A stretch of DNA of 64,000 nucleotides from positions 19,365,255-19,429,254 of the forward strand of contig CM048853.1 of the NCBI GenBank assembly GCA_026545225.1, read 5' to 3'. This document shows, in pieces, positions 34,702 to 46,217 of the stretch (the first letter of the stretch is position 1; each line of letters opens with the position of its first letter). The notes beneath the pieces are model-generated. The model made no database searches and was not told the DNA's origin. It worked only from the letters and a program-made list of their open reading frames with translations. Position numbers and translations under genes: made by a program. This stretch comes from Cornus controversa. Taxonomy: Eukaryota; Streptophyta; Magnoliopsida; Cornales; Cornaceae.

Positions 34702-36131
34702 TGATAAGTGTTCAATTCTATGCATTTGAACCCTCTTTATTGCATACGTTAGTTCCATTTTTGCGTTTACCGAGATATGTTTACTGTATTTTTATGTTTT
34801 TGATGTTTTGCAGGTATTGGAGTAAATGGAGCAAAGTTTGAAGCTTTCTGCAGTCAAGAGAAGAAATCAGAAAATGCAGCCCAAGGCATCTCGATCAATC
34901 GAGATGTTGATCTCGATTAATCAAAATCTCGATTGATCGAGATCTCATTTCGATTGATCGAAATCTCGATCGATCGAGATCCAATCTCGATCAATCGAGA
35001 TTCTGCAGAGCCCACTTGGCCACTTGCTCACCTGCTCTCCCACTTGCAACAAAATCCCCCTTTTTGCACGACTTAGGGGGATTGTCTGACTTGAACAAGA
35101 CCCTTGGGAGCCTTCTTGATACAAGGGACATATATAGTCATATATATATATATATGGTGGGCCCCAATGTAGAAAAAGGAGCCAAAAAGCACAAAAAGGG
35201 CCATATCTCTCATATCTCATACATCTCTCAACACATATCAATATACTAGAGGAGAGACCTTCGGGAGAGGAAGAGGAGAAGCTGAACCAGACCAAGAAGC
35301 TTCACTTTCTTCATCAATGGAAGGGTGCAAGGCAACCATGAGCAACTAACTCTTCTACTAGGGTGTTGGTTTCAACCCCTAGCCATGTAAACTTGTTCAT
35401 CTTTGTAGCTCTTGGGATTTGTAATTAAATGTTGATTATTTAGCCTAGTGATTGTGTACACAAATACATCTCTTATATATATTCATTTGATTTGGAATTT
35501 ATTCTTGTCTTAGAGTAGATTTTGTCACTTGAATGCACAACATTTGCATATTCCACAAGAAGTGCAAATGATGGCTAGATAATGGTGTTTAAATGAATGT
35601 GTGATGTTAGTTTGTATAGACCATGCCAAGACAAGGTAGTTTGGATGCATGTAGTGTTCACTTAGAGAGTAGAGTAATTAGGTAGTTAGTTAGGTTGAAG
35701 AGCTATGCTTGTTGAAGATGGATTATGATAGGTTAGCACACACATTGATCTTTTGATATGTCATTGAGGTCACAAGCCTAATGACATTGTTAGGCATTTA
35801 ATTAATGAATCCCATGCTTGTTACACTTATGAACATGTGAATGGCTAGTGGTGGAAACCAACCATAGTTCTCTCTCCAAACTTTAAACTCTTTACTTTTC
35901 TTGTCATTTCATTCATGCAATAGTTTTTAAACACAAATTCAAAAATATGTTTTTCGAATTAAAGTAGAATTAATCTTCCTTTAAGACAATTGCGACTAGT
36001 CCTCGTGGGATCGATACCCTCTATATAGAACCTTATCTACAAAGATTCGTGCTCTTGCGAGTGGTTAAATTATATTTTGATGAAAAAGGGCCAAATTAAG
36101 CTTACAATATAATTTAGTTCCGACGACATCA
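34702..36131 (+). repeat. 5' LTR of the young Athila element
   Basis: 1430 bp, TGATAAGTG...CATCA. It contains the TCGA-palindrome cluster (34888-35003), an AT-alternating TATA-rich tract at 35138-35156 that could be the promoter, and a block (GGGATCGATACCCTC) shared with other Athila LTRs near its 3' end. Small ORFs inside it recur on both strands in every LTR copy simply because the copies are recent. Confidence 0.95.
34888..35003. repeat. TCGA-palindrome cluster in Athila 5' LTR
   Basis: Five to six near-perfect palindromes (ATCTCGATCAATCGAGAT, ATTTCGATTGATCGAAAT, ATCTCGATCGATCGAGAT) within 115 bp, about 190 bp from the LTR start. The 3' LTR repeats it at 46404-46518. Confidence 0.9.
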
Positions 36132-36137
36132 AAATTT

Positions 36138-36155
36138 TGGCGCCGTTGCCGGGGA
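36138..36155 (+). other. Primer binding site, tRNA-Asp type
   Basis: TGGCGCCGTTGCCGGGGA, complementary to the 3' end of plant tRNA-Asp, six bases inside the LTR. This primer choice is typical of Athila. Confidence 0.9.
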
Positions 36156-39100
36156 CTACGGTTTAATTGTCGCCATGGGAAGATTAAATCTAGTTTAATT
36201 CTTAGGCTAGAAATTCTTTCATTCTTTTTGTATATATTTTGTTTTTATTTCTCAAACTTCTTGATTTTAGGTATACCACATGGCGAGCATCTAAAAGGAG
36301 TAAACTTGGAACCCTTTGTGAGTATAACGCCTAAAATTAGTGGTTTGAATTCATTCATTCTTTTTGTATAGATTATTGTTACTTTGTGTATTGAGGTGTT
36401 GTTCGATTGTTAATGCATGCTAGGTAGACGGTCCTTGTCACTTCCTTTGCTTCCGTGTAACATTGAACTTGAACGAACACTTAGACAACGTAGAGGAACC
36501 TCTAGGGACCCTATATTGCCTAGGACTGAAAACATGGATCCAAATGAGAGACAACCTCCCGGACTACCTCCTTTTAATCATGAACAACCACCTCCACCAC
36601 CACCTCCTCAAGGAGAGTTGCTTATGGACTTTTACCTACCGACTACATTTGAAGTACCTTCGTGTATTCAATTTCCGGATGTAGCGGCAAATCAATTCGA
36701 AATAAAGTCCTCAACCATCAATCTTCTTAATAGCTTCCACGGTCTTCCTAATGAGGATCCGTACCGGCACTTAGATTACTTCCTTTCCATGTGTTCCACT
36801 ATTCGTGTACCACACTTTACGGAGGATGATCTAAAGCTGCGTATGTTCCCCTTCTCCCTAAAAGATAAAGCTAGAAGTTGGTTCAACTCCTTAGAACCTA
36901 ACTCAATCCATTCTTGGGCGGAGATGCAAATAGAGTTCTTGAAAAAATACTTCCCAATGGGTAAGACAAGTGATATTCGGTGAGCAATCACCGGATTCAC
37001 CCAAATTGACCAAGAACAATTCCATGAGACGTGGGAGAGGTTAAAGGATCTTTTAAAATCTTGTCCGCATCATGCTATCCCAAAATGGCAGCTAGTGCAA
37101 AGTTTTTATGATGGGGTGAGTGAGCAACATAGACAAATGATAGACTCCGCGTGTGGGGGTGGGTACCTTTTGAAAAGCCCCGATGAGGCATGGAAGCTTT
37201 TTCAAACCCTAAGCAACAATTCAGCTCAACGCTCCTCCACTAGGAAAGGGAAGGCCACCCAACCTTGTAGAGGAGTGCATGAAATTTCACGGGTAGATGA
37301 GGTTGCCATGCAAGTAGAAGCCCTATCCCGAAAAATGGATTTAATCATGAAAAATGGGCTGCCTACTCCAAACCAATCTGTCCAAAATTAGGAAGGGTGT
37401 TCGTTTTGCTATAGCACTTTGCATTTTGTGCGAGATTGTCCTATTGCCGGGCAATCTCCCGATTATGCTCAAGAGCAAGCGAATGCCTTGTACTCTAAAC
37501 AAATGAATGATCCATATTCAAACACGTACAATCCTGGTTACAAGAACCATCCGGCTTTTTCATGGAAACCTCAAGAATCAAGTCCCTCTTTCCAAGGGCA
37601 AAACTCTTTCAATTTCCACTCTCAACAGCCTCATTATAGGCCAAATCCCCAACCTTACAATCAAAGATCTAATTACCAACAACCACCACCTCCTCCGAGA
37701 AGTCAAAGCTTTGAAGAAAGAGTGATAAGCAATCTTGAGGCCAACACCCGCTTATTGCAAACTCACTCTCAATCAATCTCTAAGCTTGAAGCCAATGCTC
37801 AATCTATGGCTAGGTTAGAAGCTCAAATCGGGCAACTAGCTAATGCCTTAAATAGAAGGGAGGAAGGTAAGTTGCCGAGTCAACCGGTGGCGAATCCCAA
37901 AGGTGTCCATGTGATTGAGGATCCATCATCTTTAACTTGTAATGCTCCTCCGGAGCAAGTTCAAGCAATCACAACCTTGAGGAGTGGTAAAATCATTAAC
38001 TCCAAAGTAGGGGAGGAAGAGAGAAAGGAATTCCAAGAGCAACCTAAAAATCCAAAAGAATCCCAATTAAATTCAAAATTATTTCTGTTAAATCCAAATT
38101 TGCAAAATACCCCTTCAAATCCAAAAGGAAAGGCAAGTGAAGTTGTGTCATCATTGATTCCAAATCTTGACACCTCTTATGAACCTCCGGTTCCTTTTCC
38201 TCAAAGATTGAAGGAACCTTCTCATTTCGGGAAGCAAGGAGAGAAAATCCAAGACATGATGGAGATCTTCAAGCAAGTAAAGATCAATCTCCCTCTCCTT
38301 GATGCTATTCGACAAATTCCCTCCTATGCGAAATTCTTGAAGGACTTGTGCACTCAAAAGCGCAAATCTAGGAATAATGTTCCTAAGAAAGTCCTCTTAA
38401 CTGAGCACATAAGCTCCATTTTCCAACACCAAGCCCCTTATAAATTCAAAGATCCGGGTGCTGCGACCATTTCGTGCACCATCGAAAATCAATCTTTTGA
38501 AAAGGCACTTCTTGATCTAGGGGCTAGTGTCAATTTGCTTCCATTCTCAGTTTACCAACAACTAGGTTTGGGGGAACTCAAGCATACCACTATTGTGTTG
38601 CAACTTGCCGACCGTTCGGTGAAGCAACCACGTGGCATCATTGAGGATGTCATCATTCAAGTGGACAAATTCTATTTTCCGGTGGACTTCATAGTCCTTG
38701 ACACGGAACCGGTCCAAAATCCAAATCGTCATATTCCTATCATTCTAGGGCGTCCATTCTTGGCCACGGCAAACGCTTGCGTTAATTGCCGTACCGGAGT
38801 GATGGATATTTCTTTTGGGAATATGAAAGCCCGCTTGAACATCTTCAATGCTTCCCACCACACATCCGACGATGAAAGTGAGTGCTTTTGTGTCAATATT
38901 GTGGAGGACCTTGTTCAAGAAGCACTTCCTTCTATTCTTTCCAAGGATCCTTTAGAGGCATGCCTAAATCACTTCAACTATGATGATTTTGACATTGAGC
39001 AATCCATTTGTGAAGTCAATTCCATGCTCGATGTTAATACTGTCATGGATTTTCCTAAATGGAGAGTTCCGAGAGAACCCTTGCCCCCTTTGTCCAAAAC

Positions 39101-42100
39101 TTCCCAAACTCCTTATTTAATTTCCCCACCACAACTTGAGCTTAAGCCCTTACCGGCTACACTCAAGTATGTTTTCTTGGGCGCTAATGAGACCCTTCCA
39201 GTCATTATTGCTTCCAATCTTACCAATGATCAAGAGATGGAACTTATAAAGGTGCTAAAAGAGCACAGGGAGGCAATAGGATGGAGTGTGGCAGATCTTA
39301 AGGGAATAGATCCTTCTATTTGTATGCACCGCATACACTTGGAAGAGGATGCAAAGACCTCAAGGGAGGCACAACGTCGATTAAATTCAAACATGAAGGA
39401 CGTTGTAATGAAGGAGGTGGTGAAGTTACTAGATGCGGGAATCATTTACCCCATCTCAGATAGCAAGTGGGTTAGTCCCACTCAAGTGGTTCCAAAGAAG
39501 TCTGGTATTACGGTGCAACCTAATGATAAGGGTGAATTAGTTCCCCAACGCACCACCACAGGATGGAGAGTGTGTATTGATTATCAGAAATTAAATTCAG
39601 CCACTCGGAAAGATCACTTCCCCCCTCCCATTTATTGATCAAATATTGGAGAGATTGGCCGGGCAAAGTTTTTATTTCTTTTTGGATGGATATTCCGGTT
39701 ATAATCAGGTTGCTATCGACCCGAGGGATCAAGAGAAAACCACCTTTACATGTCCCTTCGGCACATTTGCTTATAGACGCATGCCCTTTGGGTTGTGCAA
39801 TGCACCGGCGACTTTTCAACGGTGTATGATGTCTATCTTCTCGGACATGGTGAAAAAATTCTTGGAAGTGTTCATGGATGATTTTTCCATTTTTGGGCCT
39901 TCATTTGAATCATGCCTCGAAAATCTAGCTTGTGTTCTCAAACGATGTCAAGAGACCAACCTAGTTCTTAGTTGGGAAAAGAGCCATTTTATGGTTCAAG
40001 AGGGTATTGTCCTAGGGCACATTGTGTCTAAGAGAGGAATAGAGGTTGATAAAGCCAAGGTTGAACTCATTTCCAAACTTCCTCCACCATCAACGGTGAG
40101 AGAGATTCGTTCATTCCTTGGACATGCGGGCTTTTATCGCCGTTTCATCAAAGACTTTAGCAAGATCTCTCGGCCTTTGTGTCGCCTTCTTGAAAAAGAG
40201 TCTTGCTTTACCTTTGATGAAGGGTGCCTTAACGCTTTTGAAAAACTCCGCACCATGCTTACAATCGCTCTAATTCTAATCCCTCCAAATTGGGCTCTCC
40301 CATTTGAGATTATGTGTGATGCATTCGATAATGCCATGGGTGCTGTCTTAGGGCAACGAGTAGACAAACTGCCACATGTCATCTACTACGCAAGTAAAAC
40401 CCTTTCCGAGACTCAAATCAATTATACCACAACGGAAAAGGAATTGCTTGCGGTAGTATTTGCATTAGATAAATTTTGAGCTTATTTATTAGGTTCAAAG
40501 GTCATTGTCTATTCGGACCATGCTGCCCTCCAGCATCTTTTGGCCAAAAAGGACACCAAGCCTAGGTTGATTCGATGGATACTCTTATTGCAAGAGTTCA
40601 ATTTTGAGATTAGAGACAAAAAGGGAACTGAAAATGTGGTGGCTGACCACCTGTCTAGAATTCTTGTTGAATCCCTCCATAATTCCATTCCAGTTTGTGA
40701 ATCCTTCCCGGATGAACAACTCTTTGTCATCTCTCAAGAGAGTATCCCTTGGTATGCGGATGTGGTTAATTACTTGGCAACCGGTAAAATACCATCTTCT
40801 TGGACCAAGCAAGAGAAGGATCATTTTCTCTCCCAATCACGATCATATTATTGGGACGATCCTCAATTGTTCAAATATTGCCCCGACCAAATAATTCGAA
40901 GGTGTGTACCCAACAGTGAATTCCAAAGCATTCTCAAGTTTTGTCATACACTCGCTTGTGGGGGACACTTTAGTGCTAAGAAAACTACAGCAAAAATTCT
41001 CCAATGCGGATTTTTCTGGCCGACACTTCATCGGGATGCATATTCATTCTGCCGCTCTTGTGAGCGATGTCAGCGCCTTGGCGCGATGTCTCGGAAGGAC
41101 ATGATGCCTCTTAGCCCTATTCTTATCATTGAGATATTTGATGTGTGGGGCATTGACTTCATGGGACCATTTCCACCCTCTACTGGTCATGAGTACATAC
41201 TTGTGGCGGTGGACTACGTATCTAAGTGGATAGAAGCCGTTGCTACCAAAACCAATGATCACGCAGTAGTGGTTAAATTTATTCAAGCTAATATTTTTAG
41301 CCAGTTTGGCACGCCTCGGGCCATCATCAGTGACGGAGGTAAACATTTCTGTAACCGGTTCCTTCGAACCTTGCTTACCAAATACTCCGTCACACACAAA
41401 GTAGCCACCCCATACCATCCTCAAACTAGTGGCCAAGTAGAGGTATCCAATAGGGAGATTAAGAACATTCTTCAGAAAACTGTTCGGCCTGACCGGAAAG
41501 ATTGGTCATTACGACTAAATGATGCGTTATGGGCATACCAAACCGCATATAAAACTCCTATTGGAATGTCACCTTATCGGTTGGTTTATGGCAAAGCGTG
41601 CCATCTTCCGGTTGAATTGGAGCATAAAGCTATGTGGGCCACCAAAACTTTCAATTTTGACATGCAAAAGGCCGGCTCTAATCGAAAGCTTCAATTAAAT
41701 GAATTGGAAGAATTACGACATGATGCATATGAGAATGCAAAAATCTATAAGGCAAAGTCCAAAGCCTTTCATGATCGTAATATTCGAATCAAAACATTTT
41801 CGCCAGGCCAAAAAGTATGGTTGTACAACTCACGCCTCCATTTGTTTCTCGAAAAACTTCGCTCCCGTTGGGATGGTCCATTTTTGGTTAATTCCGTCGC
41901 TCCCCACGGAGCGGTGGAATTAAAGGACTTGAAAGACGGCTCGTTGTTCAAAGTAAATGGGCAGTGCTTAAAAGTGTGCATGGATGACCAAGTCACCACC
42001 GAATACGTAGATGTCGTCACTTTGACAGATCCCGTGTATTTTGACTCGTGAGCCGATCCGGACGTCGCGCCATAGACGTGTAAGGTGGCGAAGCCATGGT

Positions 42101-42217
42101 AGCTATCATGCTTCCATGATGTCCCTTTAATCCAAAGTAGGTTTGTATCTAAGCAATGTAGTATCTAATTCCCAAAAATCCAAGTCCCTGAAGCATAACT
42201 CAAGCTGACTGTTTTTG

Positions 42218-42590
42218 AGCATCTCGATTGATCGAAACCAGGATCTTGATCAATCGAGATTTCGATTGATCAAGATTTCAGTTTTGATTGATCAAAAAAT
42301 TGCAGAGAATTTGCCAAAGTCCAAAGTCCCGAGAGGTAGTATTCTTCGATTGCACTTCGATAGGTTTTCGATCGATCGAAGATTTCGCTTGATCGAAATA
42401 AAATTTCGATTGATCGAAATAAAATTTCGATTGAATGAATTAAAAGTTCGATTGATCGAAGTAAAAACTCGATTCAGTGAAGGAATTCTCGATTGATCGA
42501 GGAAAGAATTTTGATTGATCGAAGTGAGATTTCGATCAATCGAAATCTCGATTGATCGAAATGCACATCTTGATCAATCGAGATGCACGC
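42218..42590. repeat. TCGA-palindrome cluster between pol and third ORF
   Basis: More than a dozen copies of TTCGATTGATCGAA and variants (CTCGATTGATCGAG, ATCTTGATCAATCGAGAT) in 370 bp of otherwise non-coding internal sequence. It is the same motif as in the LTR, at higher copy number and with more decay. Confidence 0.9.
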
Positions 42591-43179
42591 GATGCCTGCA
42601 CATGATCCGAAAGCTTATTTCAACTGTTGGGCTTCCCTCTCATTTCAAAACAACCATCCGACTTCCTTCTCTCCTTCGTGCGATCCAAACCTTCTCCAAG
42701 CACTCCCGAGCACTCGATCTACCATTCCCGATCATCCGCCGCCATCTGACACAGTACGAAGCCACCGCTAGCACTCGCACGATCTTCTCTTCGCGGTTCG
42801 CCATTTTTGATAGTTTCACGGCATAATAAACATATTTAGATGATATTGGATTGGATGGGTGCATTTGCGGTGTTGGTAATGAGATTTTGCAAGTTTCGCG
42901 GGGGGGGGGGGTAGGAATATATATAGGGTTGAGATTTTCCATTCTCTCTGTTTCAAACGCTTAGTGTACGGTGTGTAACCGCGGCACCTTCGTTTCGGTT
43001 GCATCCATTCACACTGCCTCTTGAGAGCGATTTTTTTTTTTGAATTCTTGTCAGTACCATAGATTAGGACTTCATTTTCATTTTTTTATTCTTTTAGTTT
43101 ATTCATAGTTTAGTTTTCTTCTTATTTATCTTTTATTTACGTAATTTTTGGAATCAAGTGCAGACTGTTCCGAGACTAT

Positions 43180-44400
43180 GGCGAGGGTGAAGAACGCCGC
43201 CGGTTCTGTTCGAGAAGTGCCCGGGCGAGCCTTCCGGTCTCGGAAGTTCCACCCGGAGTAGATTTTTGACTTAGTAGAGTTCGAGAGGCTTCCCGACACC
43301 GTGTGGACGGTTGTCGAGCTCAGGAGGCGTCGCCTCGACCGGCTATGTGTGCCTCCTACTGACGTGGCACACGAGCGCTTAGTGCAGGTCTTTTACGATC
43401 ACATGACCTACTCCTGCACCACGCCGGATACACTAGAGACGGTCGTGGCCACTGTCACGATCACGATTACGCCGAGCTGGATTGCTCAGATGCTCGGCAT
43501 CCCTCACCAGCAGTCACCGGACATGGTTGGCCCGGACGGTCAGCCACTTTTCAGGGCCGCACTCCCCGCAGACACTACACTGTTCTCGATTGTGATGGAC
43601 ATGTGTGGCGGGGCGTTTACCACGCCCAGTCACAACTGCACGTCCAAATCGATGTGCCCGAGCAGATTTTGGTTCCTGGACACCGTTCTCATCAAGAACG
43701 CGTGTCCGCTGCAGCATGTGGCAGAGCGTAGGGGCGACCTCCTCCGTTGCCTCTATGCTTTCCACACGGGCACTTGGTTTTCGATCCCATCGCTGATCTG
43801 GGGGCAGATGTTCAAGGTTTGGGACGGCCTCGTGAACAAAAGGATGCGGAGAGCAGCGATTTGGTGGCTTCCTTTTCCTTTCTTGATCACCGATTTTCTC
43901 AGTAGTGCCAATATACCGGTCAGTCGTACTGACATTCAGTTGGCACTGCCCACCCGCTTCACATCTACTCAGTGGGAGAGGGTGAGGTGACACTTAGAGC
44001 GACAGGACCACCAGGGTGATCCACCAGACGATGTAGATATGGATGCCCCGGTGGAGACGGATGAGGGCGAGCCAGCAGAGGGTGAGTCCGATGACGAGGA
44101 GATGGAGGAGGAGGAGATGGATGTGGCTGCAGAGCGGCATGATATTTTAGCGACGGGCTATTCCTGCCTGGCGGCTAACGTAAAGCGGCTCCAGCAGGGT
44201 TTTGACGAGCATGTCCAGGTGACGCAGAGTCAGCTGGCAGGCATTCGGACGGACATTTCTTCTCTAGCACAAGTCCAGAGAGCGATTCTAGACGAGTTTC
44301 GAGCCTTCCGGCAGGACCTGCAGTTCCTGTTCGCAGGTCGAGCTTCCACCTCCACGTCTACTCCCACCGAGCCACCACCACCACCACCCGCCCTCGAGTA
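43180..44400 (+). other. Third ORF region of the young Athila element
   Basis: Sits where Athila elements carry their so-called env-like gene. It contains a region resembling the domain annotated as putative plant transposon protein (SWIAQMLGIPH, FLITDFLSSANIPVS), an acidic stretch (about 44040-44130), a heptad-like segment and a proline-rich end. I see no signal peptide, fusion peptide or membrane anchor, so an envelope role is not supported. It is clearly richer in G+C than the gag-pol region beside it. It is broken (about two breaks). Confidence 0.7.
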
Positions 44401-46217
44401 GCTGCATTTTATTCATCTTTTATGCTTTACTTTCTGTATTTTTCTTTCTTTTTGTTTGCTAGGCCATGTTGGCCAAGTTTAGTCTTTTTGAGTATTCCAC
44501 CTACATGTGCACTTTGTACCGAAACTCATTTTCATCTATATGGAATACATTTATATTTTTTTTATGCCATGTGTTATCTTTACTGTCTTTATTTTTGCCT
44601 TCTGTCAATCTATCTGTTCTCTATACTTTGACTATGTCTGTAGTACCACTTGTCTAATTGTTATATGCGATTCAGTTGATGATTTTCGTTTATTACCGTC
44701 TGGTTTCGATTCCCAATACTGTTGAGATTGCTTCAACACAGTATGGCGTTAATAAAGAAAGGCAGCCCCTTTGCGTGCTATACGTTAGCGTGCCTGGATA
44801 GTCAATATCTTATCGCATAGACCTCTTAGACAATTGAGAAAAACCAGTTCACACCCTTAGATATACCGTGATATTGGCATTATCTGTTTGTGCATAATTA
44901 TTTCATTATGTTCTATTTATCTACTTTTTGTTCCTTTTAATGCTCGTGGTATCCAGTTGGTGTTCTGTGTAGGTTTTTCTTATTTACAAGATGACCGCTG
45001 CTGTGGAATACCATTTTCCTCGCATTCTGCCATCCCGGTAACTTCTTTCCGTGTTCTTCTTGTCCAAACATTGAGGACAATGTTGCATATAAGTTTGGGG
45101 GTGCGGTATGCTATACCACTTGCATACGCATGCAATGTTCGGTCATTATATTGAGTGTCATTGTAGAGCAGTTTTTTTTTTCTTCTTGATACTTTTTGCA
45201 TGCTTGCCATGATGTCTTGCTTTTTAAAGGAAGTCATTCGAATAAATGTCCGAGGTAAATGCAGCAGGTAGTTAAGAACTTTAACATTGTAAATACCCGC
45301 ACTTTTGCAAGCTTTATAGTAGGCTAGAACGGTCTACATTTTTGTCCAAATTCAAGCACGTACAGTTCTTGCCCTAAATTTGTCCTTAACCGCACAAATT
45401 CGCACACATGCATTTTAAATTGTGGGGTATAAGTCTGAGGGAGAATTTTTGAAAATTTCTATTTTTATCTGAACAACTTAAAGAATAAGTTCTTCCGGTT
45501 GTTGAAAAAAAAAAAAAGAAAGGAAAAAGAAAGGAAAAGAGAAAAATATGCAATAAGCCTTCTCACTCAATAAACCGGATTTTTATGCCTCAAAGCAGGA
45601 AATATTCGCGTAAAAGTGTGTAAGGTTGAGCAATAATAAGCGGGTGGCTTGCTTACGCTCATCGCCTTGTAAGCTCGATCATTAAGTCCGAGGGGTGCTT
45701 CTTCACCTAATGCCCTAAAATCAATTGGTTTGGGAGTCATTGGCCCAACGCCGCTACATGGGCTTGCAAGAAAGCAAAAAGAGCTAAGCATTGCACGGTC
45801 ATCCGCACATGAGCAATCATGAATGTTTTGTGATAATGAACGGTCGTGTCGAGCATTTTCAATGAGTTTTTCTCTTAAAAATAGATTTGTTCGTTTTCTT
45901 CTCCAAATATGACAAAAGCCAACCGTTAGAATGCATGTTCACTTTTCAAAGAGGATTTTGGGGTTGGAATTGTTATGTTTGTTCGGGTTGGCCATTATGT
46001 GGGGACTGTCGTTCATTTATAGCTTGTGAAAGTCCATTTTTGCTAATGACCACATAGTTCTGTAATACTTGTTGCATTTGCCAAATGTGAAATGAACGGA
46101 TGATCGCCCTTTATCTAGTTGATGACTGAGCATGATTAAACTTTTGTATAAGATAGTTGATTTCATTTTTGTAATATTGTATTGCTAAGGAACTAGCAAT
46201 ATGTAAGTTTAGGGGTG
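44401..46217 (+). other. Non-coding 3' region of the young Athila element
   Basis: 1.8 kb between the third ORF and the 3' LTR, with no coding similarity. It holds AAGTTTGGGGGTGCGG (45091-45106), a very Athila-like purine tract preceded by TTGAGGACAATGTTGCATAT, and a weaker copy near 45421-45445. The tract used for the LTR, AAGTTTAGGGGTG, is at 46205-46217. Confidence 0.7.

Noticed and set aside
34889-34906. Possible CRISPR-like repeat array
   Set aside because: The palindromic units are separated by only a few bases with no unique spacers of constant length, and the context is a plant LTR.
35016-35249. Open frame starting MATCSPALPLATKSPFLHDL, repeated at 46532 and 63041, with antisense frames too
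   Set aside because: It lies inside the Athila LTR and recurs only because the LTR copies are recent. Frames are open on both strands and there is no domain or codon signal.
43301-43990. A host gene captured by Athila
   Set aside because: The domain resembles the plant-transposon-protein type usual in this position of Athila elements, so capture of a host gene is not needed to explain it.
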